A stretch of DNA of 64,000 bases from Pomacea canaliculata (taxonomy: Eukaryota; Mollusca; Gastropoda; Architaenioglossa; Ampullariidae). The stretch is from NCBI RefSeq assembly GCF_003073045.1, contig NC_037590.1:24206449-24270448 (forward strand), read 5' to 3'. Positions 1 through 10,544 of the stretch are shown here, in pieces. Every line of letters starts with the position of its first letter. Within the stretch, counting starts at the first letter, position 1. Under the pieces are notes generated by a model that searched no databases, was not told the DNA's origin, and saw only the letters and a program-made list of their open reading frames with translations. A program made the position numbers and the translations under genes.

Positions 1-162
1 CTTTAAGAAATAACATCTCAGAAATGCCACAACAGATACAAACTTTACCATCAGACATGATTCTACATGAAACTACTGCTTTATGTGTTTCAAATAGTTC
101 AGAAAGTATGAATAAACAAAATGTCTCTAATAGGCTAGACTAAGAACATTCATGAAACCCAC

Positions 163-3100
163 CTCCTTTTGACTGTGTGTATTTCTTATCCAGTACAAAC
201 TGCTTTGGTCTTTCTTTGGTCTCTAGATGACTAGCAGCAGAACTTTCTCCGCGACCCAGAAGACTGTCCAGCATGGAGCGAGCTGGTCTGCTCTCTTCAT
301 CTACAGACTGACTCAATCTGGATCTGGCAGTGGAAGGCACTGATTCACCAACATCCAGCCCCAATCCATCCAAAAATTGATCGTCATCACTGAACACCAT
401 TTCTTCCTTATGCTTGGTAACTGGTGGAGACGCTACAGAGAAATACTTTTCTGACTTCATCTGTGTACTTTAAGACCACTTTCTTTACTGAAATATGGGT
501 CACTTCCTGATGCATGTTCTTTAATACAAAGATTGATTTTACTCAGAATTATTTTTAAACCACACATTCTCGTGTGTCAAAAATAGGGAAATCTATAGTG
601 CTGTCCAAGGCGTTATTAAGCTTAAATAAAATAACCATAAGGATTTATCTTAAAAAAAACTTGATGTGAGCTAAACTTCAAAAAACTGGAAAAATAACAT
701 TATCTAAAATAACTATAACCAGAATTATTGATATTTATGACATTTTTTTCATGAGCAACATACGTTGTGTCTTAGGAGCATCTGGGGACTTTAAATTTCC
801 ACTGCCACTACGAGTAGGAGGTCTTTCGAGAAGACTAGGCTTCCGAGGAGATTCTGTCAATTCCAAAAAAAAAATAGTCGAACTTCTAAAGAAGCTTCAA
901 ATCCATGGAGACAAATAGCATGGCATTGTAAACTTTGACATATTTAACTAGACGTTTTGATTTTACAATCAGTATTTCAGACTCTGTAAGACTGAATGTA
1001 TGGGAACCATACTTTTTTCATGCTGGGTATTGAATTTACCCTTGGTACAAAATCTACTTTACAGTCTTTCATAAATGCCTCTAAGGAAAGTCACATCAGT
1101 TAAAAACCGTACGTGGCTGTAGTGATTTTGGCTCTTCCTCTTGTGGCGCTTGCTGGCCAACCACAGTCTTCTTCCTCGCACCACTGCTGTCTATGGGCTT
1201 TCTGGCTGCTTCTGACACACTGTCTTCATCCAGCAATAAACCTGCTAGTGGGTCATCCTCATCAAAGTCTGGTCAACAAAATATGTCAAATCAAAATACA
1301 TTAGAATATCTCACCTTACAACCAATCTCCTTGGATCAAAACATTCTGCACTGGTCAAATTTTTTCATTTATTCCTCACACTATACAATAAACTGGAAAT
1401 CACTTCTTGCAATGTGTTACATGACCGTTTAACTTTGAGCAGATATGTACAGGTATTTTATATATATATATATATCAGGTACTGTTACAGATAAAAAGTC
1501 CATCTGTTTTCATCAGCCTATCACTTACCTCCAAAATCATATTTCTGTTTGGCTTTTGGGGTTGTGCTGGGTCGCTGTTCTTCCTTAGGTTGGCCTGGTT
1601 TTAGATTTGCACCAGTTCCCCTGATATCTATTATTTTAGGATACAAAAGGCACACATTCTTGATTATTACTCTGTTCCATCTAAATTATCATGTCCATGT
1701 CATTTATCTGAGTTATCTGATGACGAACCATAGGAATGACCTTTTAAATGCGACACAATATGATATAGACTGACAGACTGACAGACTGACCAGTGTCTAC
1801 AGCCTCTTGATTTGAATAAATGAGAGAAGTGAATAAATGTCTTTGAATTTAATGGCAAAAGGCATCTGTACTAATTAATGCATCTAGCTGAAATCTCCCA
1901 TGTTTGGGATAGAATATTAATATATCCATGACATTCAAGCCTTCATCAGTATTTGTCTAAGCTGGAATAAACTTGCTAACAAACTATAAAGCTTTCAAGC
2001 AAGGTTGCCCTGCCAAAGAGATATTCACTAAAAAGTGTTTCAAATGAGAAACTTGCCAGACATTTTTCCTGGTGCTGTACCGGGCTTGTGCTCTGCTTGG
2101 ACATGTGGTGGTGGAGACTGAGTGGTAGCTGAAGGTTTGACTGGCTTCTTTTTGAGCCCCATTCCCCGAGCACTGTTTGGAGGACTTAGAGCTTGATTAG
2201 GAGAAGCTACTCTTTGTGGTGAGCCATTGTTGGTAGCAGCAAGAGGTGGTGGGGTACTTTGTGAAAGGGGAACATTACCTCCCTGTCTGTTCTGTTTGCT
2301 GCCACTGCTTTTAAGGGCTGCCTCTTTTCTTCAGGCCACTGCCAAACAGATCAGCATCCATGTCATCTAGACCCTGAAATTTTGAACAGATGAAAAGACA
2401 TTCAGTTTATCAATCTAGGAAGATCTTTTATATGAACACTTCTATATTACTCCTGTTCTCTCTCTCTTTCACATGCATGCCCACAGACGCATACGCATGC
2501 CCACCCTTTAACTCACAGCAATAGATTTAGCCAAAGTGTTAACATCTGCCTCTGACACATCTGAATCTTCACCATTCTCTGCCATAGCTGCCAAACTGCT
2601 GTAGAAATCATCATCCTTTCCACTGCCAGAAATAAAAAAAAAAATTGAAGGATCAAGATTTGGGTAAAAGGTTGTGCTGTTGCTAATGATTTTCTAAAAC
2701 TGAATGTTTGCTGATAGCTAATCCATTTCTAATTTCCTTTTTTTAAAAAAAGATTGTAGAATCAGCTCCATACACGTAGAGCAGTCATAGATGAATAACT
2801 CTTCCAAGATTAAAATATCTTTTCTCAAAAGTTAATCAAGCAATGAATTGCAATGATTTTCTCCCACAAAACACAGACAAAATTTATTTTTCCTTTGTTC
2901 AAATATTTGAAGGTTCACTTCTTATTAAAAAAAAAATGTTAACTTGCAACATACCCGCTTCTGAATGCTGCATGAGTTTGATTCTGAAGTATACAAACAA
3001 GAAGAATATTAAAATTTCATCTGTTTACAGTCTGTTCAGTTTAGCTATTTTAAGATCTGTCATGGTCACTGTCACTCATCTCACACACTCTTGCTCTCAC

Positions 3101-5599
3101 AACCATTTATAACACAATGTGAAAGAAAACAACTAGTTTCTCATGTCAGTAATGATGGTAAAAACAATCACATCATAACATTGAACTATGAATAATTTTA
3201 AACGTATTTTAAGCATGCAACATGCTTAAGTGAAGCTATTATTTATAAATAAAACTGAGTTGATAAGATGTCACCAATTCGATCAAAGCAGTAAGGACAA
3301 ATAAACAGCTCAGCAATTTCCTAGTTGATGGGACCATGAACTAGCAATATGCAGCATCTTATAGTTAATGTGAGTATGAACTGAAAACGTGCAGCATCCC
3401 ATTAAAGGACATATGATACATTTAGTTGCTAAATTTAAATGTGATTACTGAACCTTTCCTGTCGTCTTCTTAGGAGTTTTATCTGAAAACAGACAGAAAA
3501 ATGCTACCTTTAGCTATATTCCACAGCATCAAGAATAGCTATTTCCAGGTAACTGAAAACAGAAAATAGAACATGACAAAAGGAGAAACTTATAACAAAA
3601 GGAAGAATAAATGTCTGTGCAATTCTGGAGAGAATCAAGCAGAAGAATTTTTTTTTCGCAGTTTAAGGGAAAGATATTTTAGGCAGTTTTTAGGCATCAT
3701 AATTGTAGAAGGTGTAACTTTGCTGCAACAGACTAGCCATTGTCACCTGCTTCTAGAAGATCTCCAAGAAGATCATCCAAGTTATCTTGATCTTTTTCTG
3801 CCAAAAAAAAAAAAAATCCCAGAACAATTTTAAACACCATAATAACATTCCACACAATGAACAAACTGTGATAAAAAAATCTCCGCTAGAATTGTGTAAT
3901 TTATGAAAGAATCCATCTGGCTTAAGTTACTTAATTCATCAGCATTAAAAATCATGTTCATTAATTGCTATAATGCAAGAATTTTACTACCACTCTTGAG
4001 TGTTTCTGTTTTCTTCACTAGAAAATTTAATTATGACAAAATAGCAAAAGATTTCAGAAATAATACTAAAGAAACAATATTTTATGAACAATTTTAGGCA
4101 TACATAAAAAAATGCCTAACTGATAATGGTGAATTGCTTGAGCAGAGATAACATTGTTTCTCATGAAACCATGATAGACATGAAAGGGATAAGGGGGGAA
4201 AAAGTGCAGCAAGAAATCAATATTTGTGGGGCTTCTACTACCTTCTTATCCATTGTTGTACAAAAAAGCAACAGCTTGCCAAGATTAGTCGTTACAGCAA
4301 ACAAACAAGGATGATATATGGTGCAGGTGTGAATTTTCTCCTACAACAGGTGGGGATTACAACCTTTACAGATGTTTGCGTGTCAGTGTAGAAAGACCGA
4401 CTGATTTTTAACCATATAAGTTAACATTGCATCAGTTTCAAGCAAATACATTTACATGATATGAATATACCTTATTGTGTGTGTATATATATATAGTATT
4501 TTATAAAGCAGCAAAAAAGAAAAAAATGTTTCAAAACAAATTACTTTGGTTTGTCTATCAAGTGTATATATTAATATATAATGTGCAATCTACTGCCATT
4601 GTATTTCTAAACAACACTACTACTAGTGTATAGGTGTACCTTTGTCCCACATGTGAAATGTTTGCACTTGCACAGGATGCACACACAATTTATGTTACAA
4701 ATTTTTTAATTCATCTTGATGTCAATTAAATCATGAATCATGTTGTGAAATTTGAAGCATAGTCTGTATGATGTAAAGGACTTAAATTAGTTTTGATGAC
4801 AAACATTAGCCACTATCTAAATAACCAGATGAGCTGAAAAATTTAAATGCACATGATAGCATTTCAGTGGGTGAAACTGTCAAACATAAAAAAACAGAGA
4901 CCATATGGACAAATGGTTTTGTGCATAATACAGTATCAGTTCATCACTTTTACAATCTTCAATTATAAATTGAGGTTAGAAATAGTAATAATATAGTAAA
5001 TAGTAAAGACACAGTTGATTTTTGAATTATGTCATTGTGATTTCTGAAAGTGAACTGTCAAGATATTATACTTAATTAAGGAGAAATGAATTTCAGTAAT
5101 CAAAACTGAGAGAGAAAAAAGAGCTACCAAGAGATTTTATAATATCCATATAAAAGGAACTCATTTTATGCTTGGGGATGTAGGCAGTGTCAACATATAT
5201 TGTTCACCAGATGGTGGTCAACATTTGTTGTTCACCAGATGGTGTATACTGTACTCAGAATGCTACAAAGGTTACCATAAAACATTGTGTCTTGGGTATA
5301 ATGTGGAAAGAGGAACTCACTCCTCTCCTTAATACCTTATAAAGCAGGTATCCAATCTTTGCTAGACAGCTGCATGGTGGTATGAGTGAATTTTCCAGCA
5401 GACCTTGCATTGGCAAACTTCTGTTTCACAGCCAGGCCCATTAACCTTTAAGCTAGGAAGCCTTCCTATCGTCTTATATTATGTGTATATTTAATTATTT
5501 CAGTAGCTGAATGAAGGTGACTATGCAATTGTAGATAAAGGGTAAAAAAAATAATCACTGAATATACTCACTGTTTGATTTTTTCTTGCTTGTGCTTAG
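163..5599 (-). CDS. FBF1: FBF1 (Fas-binding factor 1 / Albatross) homologue, N-terminal exons, partial
   Basis: FBF1 is a coiled-coil protein of ciliary transition fibres and apical junctions. Read on the minus strand, successive exons match the conserved acidic N-terminal blocks of FBF1 in order: 5572-5599 (tentative, basic), 3747-3797 (DNLDDLLGDLLEA), 3449-3482, 2517-2622 (GKDDDFYSSLAAMAE), 2053-2373 (GLDDMDADLFG then a Pro/Ser-rich stretch), 1529-1620, 1113-1268 (DEDDPLAGLLLDED), about 760-853, and about 163-459 (RPARSMLDSLLGRG followed by FVLDKKY, the strongest match). Phases agree between 3797 and 853 if one extra A at 2325-2328 is discounted. The start codon is not resolved; the first exon probably lies between 5.6 and 7.3 kb. 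The junction into the 163-459 exon is uncertain. The C-terminal coiled coil lies beyond the left edge. Divergently placed to NME5. Confidence 0.82.
1767..1790. repeat. three exact 8-bp tandem units
   Basis: AGACTGAC is repeated three times without change inside an FBF1 intron. Confidence 0.9.
5189..5244. repeat. 28-bp tandem duplication
   Basis: Two adjacent 28-bp copies differ at only a few central positions; both end with TTGTTCACCAGATGGTG. Intronic or upstream of FBF1. Confidence 0.85.
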
Positions 5600-6459
5600 C
5601 TGAAACAGGTTAATACATTCAGAAACTGATACAAAGACATTATTAATTTAATTCTCAGATTTTACTCTTACACTTATTCCTTCAGCTCAACTGCTACAGA
5701 GTCATTCTTATGGCACTCAAAATTATACTTGAATACAAATCAGCGAGACATGAATAAAAACAATTGTTGATATTTTTGTCATCATAACCTACATTAGTAT
5801 TAAATAAGAGCTGATATAGACTAATTTCACTAAAAGAACTACCATAATTTTTAATAATTACCATGCCATTTGTAACTTATAGCTTAAATTATGACCTTAA
5901 ATTTAATCTGAACAATTTAATTAAGTAGTAAGTTGTGTGGCTTCACACACACTTGTGAAACAAATGCGCAGTAGAACCTCTTTTCCTACACCCATGCTAT
6001 CTGATTTCTTGTTATAAAGTGCAGTATTTTTTTTTTAAAGATCCTAATCTGTTATTTCAGGCCACTTTGTTTTCTTTAGCAAATAATGCAAACAAATATG
6101 GTAATAGCCAACAAACTGAATGACTTTTTGTGTACTTATGGATGTATGGCAGTCTAAATGGCATCATTTTGCGTGCCAGATCTCCATGCATAAGAGTAAC
6201 GGTAAAATCGACAAATTAAGGCAGAAAGTGTGGCAACTATGGTACTTATCCCATCAGGCACATGATGCTTTTGTTTGGAGGAAAGTTCCCCTATGATCCT
6301 AGCATAGTGACTGCACCTTTTGCATCTGCCCATGTCCTTCCCGCTGGTGAGCAATGTGATCTTATCATAATCAGTGGTTACTGTATTTTGTATGGCATTG
6401 ACATCGCTGTGCAGATTTTATAATAGCGTATATATATATATCTAAAAGGTTCAGGTGAT

Positions 6460-6930
6460 GATGATGTCTATTTGTAATGCGCAGGTATCCATTCAGAAGA
6501 ATGCTCATTGCGCAGCAAAAAACAAAAAAATAAAAAAGAAGAAAAAGATAAAGTGAACAAATATATAAAACACCAGAAAAGTAAAAAATAAAGACAGAAG
6601 TGTTGCTTGGTTGTTTAAGTCTGTCTTAAATAAACAGATGGGTCTTCAGTCTTTTTCGAAACGTGGTTGGTGAGGTGATGGTGGAGAGTGACGATGGCAG
6701 AGCATTCCACAGCTTAGGTGCCGCATTTTTGAAGGCCCTGACTCCAGTGCGCTTCTTGTTGGTGTCTTCCACTGCAGGGAGACAGAAGCGTGACTGGGAG
6801 CCTGAGCGCAGGCTACGTGACGGCTGGTAAGGAGGAACTATCTCTTGCAAATAGTCAGGAGCAGCTTTAGACATGCAGGACTGAGCAATGGTGAAAAGAG
6901 GTGAAAGAGGTAGGGTAAGAAACACTAACC
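6460..6930 (-). mobile_element. LINE 3' fragment (C-terminal tail of the ORF plus 3' UTR)
   Basis: A minus-strand frame at 6626-6925 encodes the tail typical of CR1/L2/Jockey-like LINE polyproteins: Y-P-S-R-S-L-R-S, then AFKNAAPKLWNALPSSL and FRKRLKTHLFI. Downstream (lower coordinates) is a short 3' UTR ending GCGCATTACAAATA and a CATCATCATCA tail near 6460, as in LINEs that end in a simple repeat. The copy is 5'-truncated near 6930. Clade is not settled. It sits in the 5' part or first intron of FBF1. Confidence 0.8.
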
Positions 6931-6939
6931 AAATATTCT

Positions 6940-7359
6940 CTGTTTAGACGATCTTCCGGAATAGCGTTTTTTTTTTCAGATATAGTGATTCATCACGCCG
7001 TTTCCATAGACGCTTTAGCAGCCGTTTTCAATAACACGTTTGAGTTGTTATCAAGTATATTAACTGACTTTATCAATATATTCTTAATATTAAAACATTA
7101 ATAAATAAATACCATAGACATGTCTGGCCTTCATAAGTTGGAACTGAATTAAGATATAACTGACTCCATCACAAAGTCACAAATTCTGACATTTAAATCG
7201 TGTCTAGAGATGTTTGGCAAACGCCGCCATATTTTAAACAAAATCTCGTTGAAAACTTCCGGCGAGAGTTCAGCGAGATGTAAATATCGTATCTTGGTAA
7301 CAGGCTCCATTGCGCCTAGAGATTTTCGTAAGCCGAAGTTCTCTCCATAACTGTTAAAA
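6940..7359. promoter_or_regulatory. probable bidirectional promoter of FBF1 and NME5
   Basis: The interval lies upstream of the NME5 start codon and on the presumed 5' side of minus-strand FBF1. It contains ETS-like CTTCCGG cores near 6953 and 7256 and two sites resembling RFX X-boxes: GTTTCCATAGACGC (7000-7013) and GTATCTTGGTAAC (7289-7301, one good half site GGTAAC). Neither X-box is perfect. Both genes act in cilia, where RFX control is usual. The FBF1 transcription start was not located. Confidence 0.5.
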
Positions 7360-9269
7360 ATGACGGGTGACTCAGAAATACCGGATAGTATGCCACCTCC
7401 ACATATCTACGTAGAAAGAACTCTAGCAATTATAAAACCAGATGCTGTACACAAAGCAGAGGAAATTGAAGATATTATACTGAGATCAGGATTTGCCATC
7501 TTACAGGTCTGTTTCAATGTTTGTCAGAAGTTTTCATCGTTAGGTTATATTAATACTTTTTTTTCAGAGATTTGAGACAGAAAATTATACAACAATCAGA
7601 ACTGTTTAAATTGTCAGAGCTGACCTTTCGGTGTGCAGCGCATTAATGTGGACTTTTTTTTCGCAATTATATAAATAAACGTATATTTTCCTGCACCAAA
7701 CGCTGTTTTGCTTCACTTAGACCGATACGCCTTTTGAGATTGAAAAAAAATTTAACTTAAACTAAATTTACTGTTCCAATCATTCACAGTAGGTTCAATA
7801 GTTTGTATAAATGCGCTCATTACTGTCTCATGAATTTTTTTTCAGCAGCACATAATCCATGATTTAATTGTATCATACAGGTAATATATGCCACCTTTCC
7901 ATATGTTAGAGATTTTTTTGTGCAAAAGCTATGTGACTTAAATATTGTAGTTTATTGATCAGTAGCTGTAACATTCAAACATTGTACATGAATTACTGGT
8001 CTGGATTTTAGAGAAATGAGTTGGACTGGCTAAATGTGTTACAGAGGAGACGAGTGCACCTTACTCCTGAGCAAGCTAGCGACTTTTATGCAGAGCACTA
8101 TGGCAAGCTTTTCTTCCCTAGCCTTGTGGCTTACATGAGCAGTGGGCCAATCATACCAATGGTCATTGCTCGTCATCAAGCCATTACATACTGGCGAGAA
8201 CTTATTGGGCCTACAAATACCATTAAGGCTCGCCAAACGCACCCTGACTGGTGAGAAATTTTAATGTCTGTCATGATTTGAAAGATAAAAACTTGATGCT
8301 AAATATTAATGTGTATTTATTACACATGAATATAATATTTCTAAATCTACATAGTGTGAAATAGCTTGTTTTAACTCACTATCATCACACTATTTGAATT
8401 TCTACAACCTTATAATTCTTCCAAAAATTTTCCAGTCTTATGTAGTGTTCATTTCAGATACTTTCTGCTGCTGTATCAAAACTCTAAGATAAACCAAGTT
8501 TTCAGTAATGGAAAGAATTTTTTCAACAGCTTGAGAGCGATCTATGGAACTGATGACCAAAGAAATGCCCTTCATGGAAGTGACGGATTGGCTAGTGCCC
8601 AAAGAGAAATTCGCTTCTTTTTCCCAGACAGTAGGCATTTCATATTATTAAGTCTTTAATGGACTTTCTATGCAACGTCAATGTTATTTTTTGTGCATAA
8701 GACATGACTATGTTTATATGTTAAACAGGCATGGAAAAAAAAATATAATGCACATGGAGACTGTTCCAAGCTTCAGATTTTCAGAAAATATTTTACTGTA
8801 GCACTTGTCACAGACGTTTTGAATTTTCTCTCAGGCATTGTTGAGCCGATTACAACAGGTCAGGCAGCCAAAGATTATCTGTGTAGAGCTGTGAATCCCA
8901 CATTGCTCAAAGGCCTTACAGAACTGTGCAAACAGAAACCTAAGGATGCTGTGGTGAGCCTAGGCAGAGAATTATAAGATAAAATAATTACCTGAAAGAA
9001 TAGCAAAATTAAAATTATACAATGTATATTCCCTTTCCTTAATAATGCCCATATCTGCAACATATTTAGATCTTTTATTGTGGTTTGCAGCCTTAAATAC
9101 ATTAGTTTAATTTAGTTTATTCTTTGATGCTCCCTTGAGGAGCATAGGGCCGCACTTAAATACGTAATGAAACATATTTTTTTTTCAGATTTGGCTAGCA
9201 GACTGGCTGTTGACAAACAACCCAAACAAACCCAGGATTGAAAATCCAATTGTTGAAGAATCAATCTAA
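7360..9269 (+). CDS. NME5: NME5 (nucleoside diphosphate kinase homologue 5, radial-spoke associated), complete
   Basis: Five coding exons: 7360-7506, 8045-8250, 8530-8630, 8835-8953, 9189-9269 (654 nt, 217 aa; human 212 aa). All junctions are GT/AG and in phase. The NDK domain carries MPPPHIYVERTLAIIKPDAV at the N-terminus, RRVHLTPEQASDFYAEHYGK, YMSSGPIIPMVIARH and SLRAIYGTDD-like sequence followed by NALHGSD, which contains the phosphorylatable His of the NDK family. The C-terminal Dpy-30-like segment reads GLTELCKQKP and IWLADWLLTNNPNKP and ends in IVEES. NME5 proteins belong to axonemal radial spokes and sperm flagella; kinase activity is doubtful in the family. Codon 118 across the exon 2/3 junction gives Cys where vertebrates have Ser. 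Intron 4 carries a 54-bp LINE scrap. Confidence 0.97.
9101..9154 (-). mobile_element. 54-bp LINE 3'-end insertion with perfect target duplication
   Basis: The insertion in NME5 intron 4 is flanked by the 9-bp direct repeat CTTAAATAC (9092-9100 and 9155-9163). Its 18 bases at 9137-9154 are the exact reverse complement of 63983-64000, the last bases of the LINE at the right edge. The distal side is an AT-rich TAAACTAAATTAAACTAA-type tail. This is a dead-on-arrival, extremely 5'-truncated copy. Confidence 0.88.
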
Positions 9270-10540
9270 GCTACAGTGAGGTTCAAGGGTTTTTTTTTTC
9301 ATCCCTATAAACCAGCTTCCTTCTTTACAGGACCGGCCCACAAACCTTTCACTACAAATATCTATAGACTGCAATTTTACGTGTGGCACATGACTGTATT
9401 TGGTTCTGCATTGTCTGCTTTTAAGGAGAGGTCATTTAAGAAGTAAAACTGCAGTGTATTTCATTCAACCAACAACTAAAACATCATCTTTTTGTTGGAC
9501 TGCTTAAAAGCGAATGCGTTAATCCTAAGGGCTTGCATTCAAATTGATCTGTATTTTGTTGTATCTGCCAGTCGGCAAAGATTAGTCTGTTTTGTTAATG
9601 TTTTCCCTCTCTCCCTGCATAAGAGAATCCTTAACTATAGAACTAGGTGGAGGAGGGGAAAATTTATTCCAATATTGACATTTAAAGATCAACCTGAATG
9701 GTTTGCATTTTTTGCAGATATCGGTAGCTATAGGTAATATAAACCTAACCTATAAATCTCACCTTCCAAAACCCATTCATTAATTATTTGCTAGCAAAGT
9801 ATGTGATTCACACCTGCGCGGTAACAGTGTATTATGTTACGCTAGTGCTCCATTCACAAAGTTGCCAGCAGTCAACACCAAACAGAGAATGAGCAACAGT
9901 CAGTTTGGAATCGTAGTGGATATTTAATGGATGGATTTTGGAGGCTGAAATTTACAGTTAGTTTTACATCACCTTTATCTACTGACGTCTGAAAAAAAAA
10001 AATACAAACAGTTCAGGTTGGTCTTTAATAGATGAATGACTTGTGGAAGCATCACCCACACAAAACTTCAACTGTTTTTGTCTCTGGGATTGTGTTTGTG
10101 TGTGCACACATGCATGACTTATGATGGCATCATGCAACAGTAAAAAGTGTTTACGTTTCTTAATCACAAACCTATTTGACTGTAAATTGTGCAGATGGAA
10201 GTTGAAATCTGAAATGATTGAAAACAGGGAGCATAACAGTTCTGCTATATAATGCCTGGGTTACCATGAGGTGCCGTGTCAACAAAGTGGTGTACTCAGC
10301 TTGCTTCAAAGACTTTTGGAACTTCTGACATGATTAATTCACAGAGATGGGAAACTTCTCAAGGTCTCCCTGTCAAGCAATGAACAGATACTTTCAAGGC
10401 ATCTCCTAAATTGTGTGATGCAATACAATCTAACATTTCACTAAAAATTTCAGCTATATGCCTTTTCAGTAAGATCTAGATTATGAAAATGCAATACTGG
10501 TGTATCACTAGTAATAAATCTGTTTTTTTTCATTTTGCTT
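9270..10540 (+). other. NME5 3' untranslated/flanking region
   Basis: No coding exon is recognisable in this AT-rich stretch. The first AATAAA downstream of the stop that I found is at 10513-10518, which would give a 3' UTR of about 1.25 kb. The end point is inferred. Confidence 0.45.
10513..10518 (+). terminator. polyadenylation signal, candidate for NME5
   Basis: AATAAA followed by a T-rich run (10522-10530). Confidence 0.4.
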
Positions 10541-10544
10541 TATT
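10539..10544 (-). terminator. polyadenylation signal on the opposite strand, candidate for VTI1A
   Basis: TTTATT on the plus strand reads AATAAA on the minus strand. It lies about 20 bp from the plus-strand signal of NME5. A closer minus-strand ATTAAA near 12868 is an alternative for VTI1A. Confidence 0.3.

Noticed and set aside
7155..7311. Minus-strand frame beginning MEPVTKIRYLHLAELSPE upstream of NME5, candidate FBF1 first exon
   Set aside because: No suitable donor keeps it in phase with FBF1 exons and it shows no similarity I can name; promoter DNA could be open by chance.
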